In this document: in pieces, positions 51,295-61,402 of the stretch
How the letters are laid out: the number at the start of each line of letters is the position of its first letter
Numbering within the stretch: position 1 is the stretch's first letter
Source: DASSWB01 sp035705495
GTDB taxonomy: Bacteria > Bacteroidota > Bacteroidia > Flavobacteriales > Flavobacteriaceae
Reading direction: 5' to 3'
Assembly (NCBI GenBank): GCA_035705495.1
Contig: DASSWB010000026.1
Coordinates: forward strand, 1-64,000
Length of the DNA stretch: 64,000 nt
Program-made: the position numbers and the translations under genes
Notes under the pieces: generated by a model
What the model saw: only the letters and a program-made list of their open reading frames with translations
Told to the model about the DNA's origin: nothing
The model's database searches: none

Positions 51295-53667
51295 TTACCT
51301 GTTGAGGTAAACCCAGCCTGTAATTATATCATATCCAGGATCATTAAGATTCAGAACATAATAATAGGTTCCAGTTGGCAAATCGCCTGAAGACGAAAGT
51401 CCGGTGTTACAGGTTCCGTTCCATTCTTCGATTTTATTGTTTCCTTCATATATCTTATTTCCCAATCTCGTGAAAATGCTGATCTCAAAATTTTCGAAAA
51501 TATCATACAGGCCGCTGATTTCAAAAGTATCGTTCACGCCATCGGCATTTGGTGAAAATCCCTGCGGAACAAAAGGCGGACAGTTTTCCGTTTCTAAAAA
51601 AAAGCTGCCAATGTTGTAACATTCACCAAGTTCCTCATAACGGACAAAAATAGGCTGTGGCGTGGGCTGACTTAAATATGCTGAAGTTTCCAGAATTTCA
51701 TTGAAATCGGCAATAGCATCTTCATAAGAAGCAAAAAATGAAATTTCGGTTGAATTTGACTGATTTTGAACAAATTCTTGTGCTGTCAAATTGAAAGTGC
51801 CTATTTTTTCACCTTCGTTGCAAGTCAGCAGAGGCTCCAATTCAACCAACGGACCTAAATTTTTCATTTCATAAAAAACAAACGCCTCGTTATTATCCTC
51901 AAAAATTTCATTTACGAGATTATCAGGATCCACGATCATATAAATTTCAATATCCCCGACCAGATTTTCAGGTAAACTGAAACTGGAACTGCTTTCCCAG
52001 CTTTCATTCATTGGAATTTCCGTCGGTGTAAAAACAGATCCGATAATGATTCCATCTGCGAAAAAGAGTATTTCCGTTCCAGAAGCCAATGCCGCTGTAC
52101 TTTCATTGTTCGAAACCATAAAATCGATTTGTATTTCACGGTCGTAACATTCGCCTTGTATGTTACTGATTTCTGGACTTGCATCTGGAAAAGTACAAGA
52201 AATACGCTCTAGATTAAAATCTCCAATCTTGTAACAAAATTCGTTTCCGTACCGAAGCCAAATCGTTTGTGGAGAAGACGGACTCGTATAATTTTCTGGA
52301 TACGGAATTGGGTTCGTATTATTTTCGGCATCTTCTTGAGAAGTAAAAAACTGAACATTTGTTGCATCCGCTCCAGGAATCAATGCAATCTGCTGAGTTA
52401 GATTGAAAAGATCGTTATCAGTTTCCTCAAGGCAATTCTCCAAATCTGGAAAAATTGGGAGGTCCGGGAAATTTTCAAATTCCAAAAAAATGCTTGCGGC
52501 ATTATTGTCTTCGACGAATTCCGGAATTAAGTTTCCGGGATCGACTAAAATTTCAATATCATAATTGATTATCGAGGGATCTAAATTAAGCGTCATAGTG
52601 CCTTGCCAGCTTTCGTTAATATCAAGATCCTGCGGAATGCTGCCTGTTTCCACGAGTACAGAATTGGCAAGAATTTGAAATTCCGTTCCCGCAGGTAAAA
52701 TTTCCGTGCTGTTGTTATTGCTAATTGTAAAATCGATTGTTACTTCCCCATTTCCGCAGTTTGCAATAACTTCATCCATAAGCACGCTTGCATCTGGCAA
52801 CTGACTGTTCAGTACGGTGATAATATTGTTTATGAGCACAACATCTTGTCCGCTGGTCAGTTGGATTTCTGCGGAAGTGTCTCCAATAGAAATGTTATTT
52901 TGAATATTATAGAAATCAATATCCATATTGAACAAGGTTCCACCGTTAAAACTGTTGGTCCCGTTGAAGGCATTATTTGACGGATTTAGCGGGGGATTCC
53001 CAATTAAATTCCCATTGATTCTCAGCGATTCATTCACCGCAATGGAAGCATCTCCTTCCCAAGCGATAAAACCTATTTTTGCGCCTTCATTATCCAGAAC
53101 ATTCAAATTATTCAGCTGAATATTCAATGAAGTGGGTACCGATTGTAATCCATCATAAACATTTAACTGATTGAGCGGAAGGTTTGGATCTTCAAATATT
53201 ATCGCAATTGCCCATCCTGCGAAATTAGAACCGGTGGGACAGTAAGGAGCAATATCTTCAGAAATATCCAGTTCGGAAACTTCATAAATACCAGTTCCGG
53301 TTGCGGTAACTTGAGCGGTTACATCTGCGAAAGCCGCAAAATCCGTTAACCCGGAATTTATCACAACGCTAAAAGTTCTTTCTGCAGAAATTGGCGTACC
53401 ATTAAGTTCAATATCGAAATCACCGGTGCCAGATCCAGCCCAATATAAATAAGCTGCAACCACGGTTTGGGTATCTTCAAGCACCAACGTAGCAGAAGAG
53501 GATGTGTTGATAACACACGGTGCGGTGGTGCCATTTTCCACTGTATTCATGCTATTCCCAATAGCGGTATAATCGTAACGCCCATTGAATTGCGTATACA
53601 ATTCAATATTCTGGGCAAAAGTTGAGCTGAAACCAAAAAATAAAAAAACCAGAAAGTATTTCCACAT
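51295..53667 (-). CDS. Secreted protein with gliding/T9SS type B sorting tail
   Basis: The 790 residues begin with a signal peptide (SSTFAQ). A DUF3344-like beta part comes first (AYLYWAGSGTGDF), then two CARDB-like Ig domains (ILVDPGNLIPEFVEDNNAAS, IYMIVDPDNLVNEIFEDNNE). The C-terminal 90 residues are the gliding-associated type B sorting domain (PQGFSPNADGVNDTFEI, NKIYEGNNK, GTYYYVLNL). It is therefore a T9SS cargo for the cell surface. It follows the larger T9SS protein by 40 bases. The load it carries and its target are unknown. Confidence 0.88.
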   Translation of the reverse strand: MWKYFLVFLFFGFSSTFAQNIELYTQFNGRYDYTAIGNSMNTVENGTTAPCVINTSSSATLVLEDTQTVVAAYLYWAGSGTGDFDIELNGTPISAERTFSVVINSGLTDFAAFADVTAQVTATGTGIYEVSELDISEDIAPYCPTGSNFAGWAIAIIFEDPNLPLNQLNVYDGLQSVPTSLNIQLNNLNVLDNEGAKIGFIAWEGDASIAVNESLRINGNLIGNPPLNPSNNAFNGTNSFNGGTLFNMDIDFYNIQNNISIGDTSAEIQLTSGQDVVLINNIITVLNSQLPDASVLMDEVIANCGNGEVTIDFTISNNNSTEILPAGTEFQILANSVLVETGSIPQDLDINESWQGTMTLNLDPSIINYDIEILVDPGNLIPEFVEDNNAASIFLEFENFPDLPIFPDLENCLEETDNDLFNLTQQIALIPGADATNVQFFTSQEDAENNTNPIPYPENYTSPSSPQTIWLRYGNEFCYKIGDFNLERISCTFPDASPEISNIQGECYDREIQIDFMVSNNESTAALASGTEILFFADGIIIGSVFTPTEIPMNESWESSSSFSLPENLVGDIEIYMIVDPDNLVNEIFEDNNEAFVFYEMKNLGPLVELEPLLTCNEGEKIGTFNLTAQEFVQNQSNSTEISFFASYEDAIADFNEILETSAYLSQPTPQPIFVRYEELGECYNIGSFFLETENCPPFVPQGFSPNADGVNDTFEISGLYDIFENFEISIFTRLGNKIYEGNNKIEEWNGTCNTGLSSSGDLPTGTYYYVLNLNDPGYDIITGWVYLNR

Positions 53668-53707
53668 TTTTTGAAAGATAGAAAACTAAAGATAGGAAAA
53701 TTTTCCT

Positions 53708-56700
53708 TTAGCGTTTCAAAGAAAAATGCCCGCGATATTCCCTTCCATCTTCCAAAATCACACGATACCAATAATCGGTTACCGGCATTGGATGCCCGTT
53801 ATAGCTTCCGTTCCATCCTTCGGAATTCGGGTTCAGTTGCTGCATTAGCTTACCATACCGATCAAAAATAAAAATTTGTGCATCTGCTTCGTGGGTTTCG
53901 TCCACACCTGTCACTTGCCAGTAATCGTTGTAGCCATCATTATTTGGCGTGAAAAATTTCGGGAAACCCACAACGCTGAAATTAGCAGGAGTGATTCCGC
54001 AGCCCAAAAGATCGCGAACGTAAACTGTATGTAAACCCGGACCAACATTTTCAAAATAATTTTCAGCTTGATAAGGTCCGTATATGTTGTCGAGCGAAAA
54101 TTCGTAGTTGCCATTATTTTCCGAAGAAAGCAAAACCGAAACTGAATTATTGAATTCTATTCCTTCAATAATTATATCTTCTATAACTGCGGAATTGGAC
54201 GGAACGACTAGAATATTTCGTGTGTTCTCACAGCCCGAAGAAATATTTGTCACCGTCACAGCATAATTTCCGGGTTCATTAATTTCGATTTCTGCTGAAG
54301 TTTCTCCGTTTGTCCAAGAAAATGAGTAGGTTTCGGAATTCTGATTGATTCCAGCACTCAAAGTAATTGTATTGGGAAATTGGTCAAGACAATAAATCAA
54401 TTCTTCATCTTCAGGCAAATTGGGAATCGTATTTACAATCAATTCGACTTCACTGATACCGAAACATTCCAAATCACCGCTTTCTACCCTTGCATAAATC
54501 ATTTGTTCAAAAGGAACCGTATTTGAAAAATTATTGGAAAGTGGAGAAATTTCAAGCAGTGCGTTTTCTTCAGTTTCAAAATACTGAATCGTCAAATCGG
54601 CGGGTTGATCCAATAAAATTTGTTCGTTTGCATCGTTTAAATTAAACTGAAAAAATCCATCGGTATCATTGTCGCACGCAATTAATTGTGCGTCATTGGC
54701 TTCGGTCATATTCAGCGTCAACAATAATTCTGCAATTCGAAAACAGCCCGTTTCTGGATTTTTTACTTTTGCAAAAATCGTCTGCGGATTTGTTACGTTA
54801 GGAAACGCCTCTGGATTTTCAATACCATTAATCCCGTTTTCTGCATTTGAAAAAGTCGTGAAATACGCAACTTCCACATTTTCCGCGTCATCAGTGATGT
54901 TTTCTTCGGCCAACAACAAATTGAACAAGGAGTTTGGACCAGCTTGATCGAGAAAACACTGTGTGAGCTCGGAATCAAATGCTTCTGGTAAAGGATTGAT
55001 TAGAATAGGGATTTCAAATATGTCGTAACACAGCGGATTGTTCAAATTTTTGAATCTGAAAAAAATCGATGTTTCATCGGGATCCAATGCATATTCAAAT
55101 GGTAAACTAATTGCATCGGTTTCATTTTCAGCATCAGCAAAAGAATGGTAAAAACTCTTTTCAAAAACAAAAGGATCGTCATTTTCCAAAATTGAATGTG
55201 CATATTCCGAAAGATCAAAAACCACGGGAACACTATTCGGGTTTTCACAAACCACAATTGCGGAATCAACAGCAATTACCGGAGCTTCCGAAGCAAAGAG
55301 TGTGAAGGTTTTTAAAACAAAACAATTAGAGTTTCCCGAGTTTTCATAACGGACGAAAATTTCCTGCTCATCTGTGGTGATTTCATACAAATCTGGTAAG
55401 GCATCAATTCGCTGTTCGGCCGATTCTTCGGTTCCAAAAAATAGAATATTCAAAAAATTTTCATCCTCGTTCTCGAGTAGTTCCGTCCTTTTTTCTGATA
55501 AATCATAAACGGCATTGCCTTCAGGATCGTCGTTGCAAACGGTCTCGTCTTCAGGATCTGTATTTATTTCCGGATTTGAAAAATACGTGATATCCGCCAA
55601 TCCCAATAACGGACAAGTACCGTCGTTTTTGTCAATTTCCAATTTGTAATTTTCGGAATAAGGCAATTCCACATTTTCCGGCTGACTTATCTCAAGTTGG
55701 AATGAAGTTTCATCTTCCAGTAATTCGTCGTTTTTATACCAAGTATAGGTGGCGCCTTCATATACATCGCCTTGTAAAGTGAATGTTTCTCCATCGCACA
55801 AGAACAATTCTGTTTCGACCGATTCAGAGATATTCACAATATCTATATAAGTGGAAAAAAGCGATTGGATAAAAGGCGGAAGACCAATGGTAGAACTTCG
55901 ATTTCCATCTACATCAACCAACATTTCAGTCTCGGTGTATTGCAAATCCGCACCTAAAACTTCAGGATTTTTTATGACGCCCAAATAATCATTTTGTGTG
56001 GAATTAAAAGAAAATAACGCACGATAGATTCTGCCATCAGGCGCCAATTGCAAAGCACCGGCATTATAAATGGTGTACAAATCCCCATTTTCATTGGGAA
56101 TGATATATTCTGAAGCTGCAATTTGATTTTCGGGGACGGTTAAATCGTATTGTACGATAAATCCGTCACCACTTCCATCATCACCTAAATTAATTGAAGC
56201 ATATAATCTGTTTCCTGACGAAGAAAATTCTATTCCGTAGGGAGAATCTCCATTGTACAGTTCATTTTCATTTGAAACAACACCAGTAGCATTATCAAAA
56301 TCATACAACAGGACTTTCCCCGGTCCGTTTCCACCTGTAACCGTTCCCAATCCCAAATGTGCGACTGCAAGTTGATCGCCCTGTGGAGAAACTTTCATAT
56401 AACCCAAAGAATTCCGTCTGTAACCAGAAAGCGGAACTGTAACGCCAACAGTTGAGATTACAGGGGTTTCATTAATGCCGCTTTCACTAACTTCAAAAGC
56501 ATAAAAAGAATCAATGAAGTGTGTTACAATCCAAAAGGAGGAACAGTTGTCGCTAATTACAGCGGTGATTTTTTCTGAACATTTATAAGCACTTTCTTCA
56601 CTGTTGCTCGGATTATAAGTGATTAACGGTAAATTTTTTTGAGTTTGAATAACAGCACCCTTACCGTTGTTTAACGTCATATCCACCAAAGAATACATGA

Positions 56701-57112
56701 GTCCGTTGTTCTCACCATCACCATTGTTATTATTCGGATCTGAATCGACGTTGGAATGATGCGGTTCATCTACGGTAAAAACGTAGTAAATATTGGTAAC
56801 TCCGGGTTTGGGAACAATTAAAGCTGAAGAAGTACTTGATTCATCACCTTTTAAATCCGTCCCATTAAGCATTACCTGATGGGTTTTATCATAAACAATG
56901 GAACCATCGGTATAAAACAGCAAGTTTCCATTTGAGTCGGAAATAGTTGTGCAGCCTTCCAAAGTAGAAAGTTGTCCGTCTGTGAGGGCTGTTGGGGGAG
57001 TGGTGCTAAAATCCAGACCCGCATGATTTCCGAAGTACCAGTAATTGGCTTCACCTTGAGCCAAAATAACAGTACAATTAAGAAAAAAAAAGATGATAAG
57101 AAACTTCTTCAT
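53708..57112 (-). CDS. Large secreted protein with gliding/T9SS type B sorting tail
   Basis: The 1134 residues start at the ATG at 57112 (upstream codons are non-coding by composition) with a signal peptide (CTVILAQ). The N-terminal 400 residues look like a beta-propeller-like repeat region (NYWYFGNHAGLDF, GNRLYASINLGDDGSG). Several repeats with two Cys and FFxxxxxAE follow (TFSNAENGINGI, YFETEENALLEI). The tail is a type B sorting domain (FPKFFTPNNDGYNDYWQVTG, YWYRVILEDGREYRGHFS). This is T9SS cargo of unknown role. It follows the ABC permease gene by 38 bases. Confidence 0.87.
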   Translation of the reverse strand: MKKFLIIFFFLNCTVILAQGEANYWYFGNHAGLDFSTTPPTALTDGQLSTLEGCTTISDSNGNLLFYTDGSIVYDKTHQVMLNGTDLKGDESSTSSALIVPKPGVTNIYYVFTVDEPHHSNVDSDPNNNNGDGENNGLMYSLVDMTLNNGKGAVIQTQKNLPLITYNPSNSEESAYKCSEKITAVISDNCSSFWIVTHFIDSFYAFEVSESGINETPVISTVGVTVPLSGYRRNSLGYMKVSPQGDQLAVAHLGLGTVTGGNGPGKVLLYDFDNATGVVSNENELYNGDSPYGIEFSSSGNRLYASINLGDDGSGDGFIVQYDLTVPENQIAASEYIIPNENGDLYTIYNAGALQLAPDGRIYRALFSFNSTQNDYLGVIKNPEVLGADLQYTETEMLVDVDGNRSSTIGLPPFIQSLFSTYIDIVNISESVETELFLCDGETFTLQGDVYEGATYTWYKNDELLEDETSFQLEISQPENVELPYSENYKLEIDKNDGTCPLLGLADITYFSNPEINTDPEDETVCNDDPEGNAVYDLSEKRTELLENEDENFLNILFFGTEESAEQRIDALPDLYEITTDEQEIFVRYENSGNSNCFVLKTFTLFASEAPVIAVDSAIVVCENPNSVPVVFDLSEYAHSILENDDPFVFEKSFYHSFADAENETDAISLPFEYALDPDETSIFFRFKNLNNPLCYDIFEIPILINPLPEAFDSELTQCFLDQAGPNSLFNLLLAEENITDDAENVEVAYFTTFSNAENGINGIENPEAFPNVTNPQTIFAKVKNPETGCFRIAELLLTLNMTEANDAQLIACDNDTDGFFQFNLNDANEQILLDQPADLTIQYFETEENALLEISPLSNNFSNTVPFEQMIYARVESGDLECFGISEVELIVNTIPNLPEDEELIYCLDQFPNTITLSAGINQNSETYSFSWTNGETSAEIEINEPGNYAVTVTNISSGCENTRNILVVPSNSAVIEDIIIEGIEFNNSVSVLLSSENNGNYEFSLDNIYGPYQAENYFENVGPGLHTVYVRDLLGCGITPANFSVVGFPKFFTPNNDGYNDYWQVTGVDETHEADAQIFIFDRYGKLMQQLNPNSEGWNGSYNGHPMPVTDYWYRVILEDGREYRGHFSLKR

Positions 57113-57150
57113 TGGGAATCTGTAGAGCCCCCCAAATATAAGTATAAAAA

Positions 57151-57987
57151 TTACAAATCTCTTTTCTTCAATAGCGCGTAAGACAGGTAAATAAAAAGAA
57201 CGGTCCAGATAAGTACAATCAAAATCTGGTACCAATGAATACCGTAATCTTTTTCGAATTCAGACCCCAAAGTACTTGCTGCAGATTGAACTGCATTAAA
57301 ACGTGTAAACGGTTCTTTGATCAAATTGCTCATTGCCGTTAGCGGAAAGAATTGCATAATACTTTCGGCTATATCCTGACCTTTAAAAACCACCCATTCG
57401 AGCACGCCAAAAATAACGGCTTCTACCACCCACCAGAGGAAAAGAAAACCCAAAGAAAATGCTGAACGTTTAACAAGCATACTCAGAAAAAGACAGAAGG
57501 CAAAGAAACCTGGAAGTTTGACGAAGTAAGCCAACAAGTATTCCATATCGGAAAAAATGATGGAAACTTCATTGTAATCAGAAAAAATCAAACCGAGAAT
57601 AAGGGAAAGCAAAAAAATGAAAACCGTCGAAAGTGCGGAAAGCAAGACAACAATCAGGAACTTGGACATGATGAATTCCTTTTTGCTCAATCCGTCAATA
57701 AGGTTTTGCTTCAAGGTGCGCTCGCTGTATTCATTTGCGATCATGGAAACAATTACAATCGCCAAGAAGATCTTTAATAGCGCGGCAATATAGGTGTTGA
57801 AATGCCAAATGAAAGGAAAATTGAAAATCCCTTGATCCGCAACCCTAAAATTAATTTGTCCAAAATTAAATTCGATCGAAGCAATGAGCGCAATAAATGT
57901 CAGGAGGATAAAATAGGTAATCGTCAAGACTTTTGTTGAACGACTGTATTTTAATTTATGGAGTTCTATATCGAGTAAACGTAGCAT
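57151..57987 (-). CDS. ABC-2 type transporter permease
   Basis: The 278 residues have six hydrophobic segments typical of ABC-2 permeases (helices at about 20, 65, 110, 150, 180 and 255), with SERTLKQNLIDGLSKKEFIM in the first cytoplasmic loop. It pairs with the ATPase gene upstream: the ATPase stop and permease start share one base (TAATG). The exported substrate is unknown; the nearest homologues include bacitracin-type and Na-type exporters. It may work with the T9SS genes downstream only by shared transcription. Confidence 0.88.
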   Translation of the reverse strand: MLRLLDIELHKLKYSRSTKVLTITYFILLTFIALIASIEFNFGQINFRVADQGIFNFPFIWHFNTYIAALLKIFLAIVIVSMIANEYSERTLKQNLIDGLSKKEFIMSKFLIVVLLSALSTVFIFLLSLILGLIFSDYNEVSIIFSDMEYLLAYFVKLPGFFAFCLFLSMLVKRSAFSLGFLFLWWVVEAVIFGVLEWVVFKGQDIAESIMQFFPLTAMSNLIKEPFTRFNAVQSAASTLGSEFEKDYGIHWYQILIVLIWTVLFIYLSYALLKKRDL

Positions 57988-58889
57988 TAAGAAGAAATTT
58001 GATTGGTTAATTGTAAAAACTGCTCTTCAAGACTCTCTTTTCTCTTGATTAAGTAAGAAAGCGTAATTCCTTGTTCAAAAAGAAAGGCATTTAAAAAATG
58101 TGGTTCCATCGGTTCTTTTAAAAAAGCGGTAATCATGTCGTTTTTGGTATCGATATGGGAGAAAGAAGGATGTTTGGAAAGAATTTGAGCCAGCTTTTCG
58201 TTGTTCAAACTTTTCAGTTCAAAAAAACCGTGACTCGCATTCATCGTATCGACCCGACCGGAATATAATTTCTCCCCTTTGCGCAAAATAATGACGTGGG
58301 AACAGACTTTCTCCACTTCATCAAGTAAATGTGAAGCCAGAAGAATGGTGGTTCCCATTGCGGCGATTTTTTTTATGATTTCCCGGATTTGATGTATTCC
58401 TTGCGGATCCAATCCATTTGTGGGTTCGTCCAAAATTAATATTTCAGGATTGTTCAATAGGGCAGAGGCAATGGCCAATCTCTGCTTCATTCCCAGGGAA
58501 AAAGTGCTGAATTTACTGTTTCTCCTGTCCAATAAACCTACCAGTTCCAATTTTTCATCAATTGCCGATGCATCAATTCCTTTAATTTTACAAACTAGCG
58601 CTAAATTTTGCCCGGCAGTCATGTACGGATAAAAATTAGGTCGTTCGATGATGGCACCGACTTTTTTCAGGGCGGCATGTGTATTTTCGCTTCCGTCAAA
58701 CCAGTGAAAATCACCACTTGTTTTATTCACCACATTTAAAACCATTCCCAAAGTGGTGGATTTTCCGCTTCCGTTAGGACCTAAAATTCCATAAACATTA
58801 CCTTTTTCTATGACAAAAGATAAATTCTTCACTGCGGTTATCGGACCAAATTTTTTTGTTAGATTGTTTATTGTAAGAATTGTCTGCAA
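57987..58889 (-). CDS. ABC transporter ATP-binding protein
   Basis: The 300 residues have Walker A (GPNGSGKST, about 40), the signature SLGMKQRLAIA, Walker B with switch (ILILDEPTNGLDPQG) and an H-loop (LLASHLLDEV). I place the start at the TTG at 58889 (MQTILTINNLTKKFG with Met from TTG), because no ATG is available in frame. The type is NatA/BcrA-like, partner of an ABC-2 permease. The C-terminal 60 residues after the ATPase are typical of such exporters. Confidence 0.88.
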   Translation of the reverse strand: MQTILTINNLTKKFGPITAVKNLSFVIEKGNVYGILGPNGSGKSTTLGMVLNVVNKTSGDFHWFDGSENTHAALKKVGAIIERPNFYPYMTAGQNLALVCKIKGIDASAIDEKLELVGLLDRRNSKFSTFSLGMKQRLAIASALLNNPEILILDEPTNGLDPQGIHQIREIIKKIAAMGTTILLASHLLDEVEKVCSHVIILRKGEKLYSGRVDTMNASHGFFELKSLNNEKLAQILSKHPSFSHIDTKNDMITAFLKEPMEPHFLNAFLFEQGITLSYLIKRKESLEEQFLQLTNQISS

Positions 58890-58978
58890 AATGAATGATT
58901 TTTTCCATAAGACTGCCAAGTTAACTTTTTGTTACATATCTTATTGGATTGAGGAATTATTTTAGAAATGGAAAAAAC

Positions 58979-60046
58979 ATGACTCAGCAAAAATTAATGT
59001 CGAAGAAAAAGCCTTCTTTTCCGATCAATAAAAAACTCTATGAATATTTGGAAAGGCACAACAGAATCACTAAAATTCCTATTTTCTACGAAGATTTGTT
59101 GCGGTTTTCCGGTTCGATTGTGGTTTACGATCGGCATGAAGAAGATACACTTTGGGTCCGGTGTTATTACCAAGAGTTTGAGCGAAGGGAAATTGATCAT
59201 AGCCTAAAACAGGTTTACAATATTTTGCATTCCGATGGAAGTGAAAGTTCAGTAGATCATTTGAATGTTGATGCCATCGATTTTTGCACTTTCGGAAATT
59301 CGAAACCTTTTCGGGTGAAAATCAGGAATATCTTAAATGAAAACTCAACTTATTTTTATTTGAAAAAAGCCGACGCCTCCCGAATATATGGATTGGAATT
59401 TGAGCATATTTTATCGCCGCACCGCATCAATTTTTTGGTTTCACAAGATACTTTGATTGAAGAACATATTGCGGGGATTCCCGGAGATGTTTTCATTGAA
59501 AAGGACTTGCCAAAATGTGACGAACGTGCAAAAACGCAAATTGCCAAACAATTCGTCAAATTCAACGAACGTTGTACCGTCCGACTTTTGGGTGACATGA
59601 GATCTTATAATTATGTGGTGATTCCCACGCACGATTTTGACCATGTCGATTACCAAATTAGGGCCATAGATTTTGATCAACAGAGTTATGAGGGGAATTT
59701 TAAAGTTTATCGGCCACAATTCTTTAAAGAGAATTACAAAATGGTACAATTGGTTGAACAAAAATTAGAATCTGCATCAATTGATCAATATCAGAGAGAA
59801 GAACGTTCACTTTTGGCCAAAAGACTCATCACCTCTGGAAACAGACACAAAAACTTACTAAAATGTATGTCTTCGGATTATCTTTCAACTCAAAAAAATG
59901 TTTTGAAATTACGCCGACAGTTATATCATTATTCCAACGATATGAAATTTTTAAGGGCTCGAAATATGGGTCAGATTTTAAAAACAGCGCTCAATTTTGT
60001 CAAGCGAAATTATGAGGATACAAATTTGAAGATTTTCACGAGATGA
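58979..60046 (+). CDS. Unrecognised cytoplasmic protein, 355 aa
   Basis: I do not recognise a family. It starts at the ATG at 58979 (an ATG at 58997 is the other choice). It is soluble and charged, with no signal peptide. Landmarks are RFSGSIVVYDRHEEDTLWVR (about 40), GIPGDVFIEKDLPKCDE (about 165), RSYNYVVIPTHDFDHVDYQI (about 205) and AIDFDQQSYEGNF. The HDFDHVDY and DFDQ stretches could be metal-binding, but that is speculation. The divergent ABC gene starts about 90 bases away. The 220 bases after it hold only a purine-rich run and no clear gene. Confidence 0.7.
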   Translation: MTQQKLMSKKKPSFPINKKLYEYLERHNRITKIPIFYEDLLRFSGSIVVYDRHEEDTLWVRCYYQEFERREIDHSLKQVYNILHSDGSESSVDHLNVDAIDFCTFGNSKPFRVKIRNILNENSTYFYLKKADASRIYGLEFEHILSPHRINFLVSQDTLIEEHIAGIPGDVFIEKDLPKCDERAKTQIAKQFVKFNERCTVRLLGDMRSYNYVVIPTHDFDHVDYQIRAIDFDQQSYEGNFKVYRPQFFKENYKMVQLVEQKLESASIDQYQREERSLLAKRLITSGNRHKNLLKCMSSDYLSTQKNVLKLRRQLYHYSNDMKFLRARNMGQILKTALNFVKRNYEDTNLKIFTR

Positions 60047-60268
60047 TTGTGATGAAAGAAAAGAGAATAGAGAAAAAGAAAAAAGAGAATAAAGAAAAAG
60101 GAGATTGCATAAGACAACAATCGTTGAGATTTTTTCTAAGTAAAAAACACAGGGTTTTTGAAAATTTCCTTGAACAGTCTCTTTCTCTAAAAACGGGGGA
60201 CTACAATCGTTTTTACAGGACGCTATTAATTGGAATTTGTGATTTAAATTTTTGGAATTTGAAAAGAA

Positions 60269-61327
60269 TTAAGCCTTCTGCTCTTTATTGAAATAAATCA
60301 AATAATAATACATTTGTTTTTCCTCATCCCAGCCTTTTTCCACAAATTTATCCGCAGATTCCGGATTGATGAAATCCATTTTAATTTGGATGTTCGTGTC
60401 CAAACTTATTGTGTTTTTAATCGTTTTTCTTGCAGCGGTAACCGCTTTGTTGGCAATTGGAAATTCGGTTAAATCTTCAATTTTGTATTTTGGTGCTTTT
60501 TCAGTTTTATAATTTCTGAATTCAGGGATTAAATCAGGATTGTCAATAACCGAATTCATAAAGGCGGTTTCCTCAAAAGCGTCGTTTTTCGCAAAGTAAT
60601 CAACACTTCGGTTCATGAACATCACCTCTTGTTTTTTGTCTTCTGCCGGCAAGACTACATCTTTTGCGAAATTCTGACAGAACTTCAAATATTTTTTTGT
60701 GTAGAAAATATCATCAGCCAAAACATCAACTCCGAGGAAATTTTCCAACCAATATTTTGTATCGTATTTATTTGAATCCACCGAAAGGATTTTATAACCT
60801 TCTTCTTTTCCTTTATTAAAAATTAAAGCCCCTTTGTCCAGTTTATTCAGATTTATTCCCTGTTGAATAATCATTTCCAGAATACTTTCTTTTTCTTCAA
60901 ACTGAAGGAAATCATGTTTTAACTCAGTTTTAAAAATACCAATGGCAGGCATTTTTTCATTGTCCAGCATCACATTGTCAAAATAAACCACGTACACTTC
61001 ACCACCTTTAATATGAGGATGAGTTGATTGATTAAAAAGTAATGTGGTGATTTTTTTGGAAGCTTCGTGAATGTCACTCGGTCTATCAAAAATATTTGAA
61101 ACCAAGTTAAAAAGTTCATGAAATTCCAAATCGGTTTCATGTGCAAAATGGAAGTAATTTTCTTCTTTCTCCCGAAATGCCTTCAGAAAAAACTCTTTCA
61201 TAAGTGGTGTAACTTCGTCGTTTAACTGAAACGGGGCCGCAGATAAAAACAAATTCTCACTCCGACTTTTATTACCTACTCTGTGAATAGATAAAGATTC
61301 AATTTGCGCATTAAATAAGTTGATCAT
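60269..61327 (-). CDS. Nucleoid-associated protein, NA37/YejK family
   Basis: The 352 residues match the NA37/YejK fold: IESLSIHRVGNKSRSE at the start, VYVVYFDNVMLDNEKMPAIG (about 109), KLDKGALIFN (about 159) and LGVDVLADDIFYTKKYLKF (about 194). The E. coli relative YejK binds the nucleoid. The gene stands alone, with a 75-base gap to the next minus-strand gene upstream. Family assignment is good; its role here is unknown. Confidence 0.82.
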   Translation of the reverse strand: MINLFNAQIESLSIHRVGNKSRSENLFLSAAPFQLNDEVTPLMKEFFLKAFREKEENYFHFAHETDLEFHELFNLVSNIFDRPSDIHEASKKITTLLFNQSTHPHIKGGEVYVVYFDNVMLDNEKMPAIGIFKTELKHDFLQFEEKESILEMIIQQGINLNKLDKGALIFNKGKEEGYKILSVDSNKYDTKYWLENFLGVDVLADDIFYTKKYLKFCQNFAKDVVLPAEDKKQEVMFMNRSVDYFAKNDAFEETAFMNSVIDNPDLIPEFRNYKTEKAPKYKIEDLTEFPIANKAVTAARKTIKNTISLDTNIQIKMDFINPESADKFVEKGWDEEKQMYYYLIYFNKEQKA

Positions 61328-61402
61328 TAATAGTTTCGGGTATTGAAAAGTTAAACCAAAAGACTGGGAAAGTGATTTTTTTAATTTCGAAAAAGTAGGG
61401 AA

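Noticed and set aside
60043..60291. 82-codon frame overlapping the end of the unknown gene and of the NA37 gene
   Set aside because: It starts 4 bases inside the previous gene, its first 20 residues are Lys/Glu low complexity from a purine-rich run, it overlaps the convergent NA37 gene and shows no domain or signal peptide. Most likely spurious.
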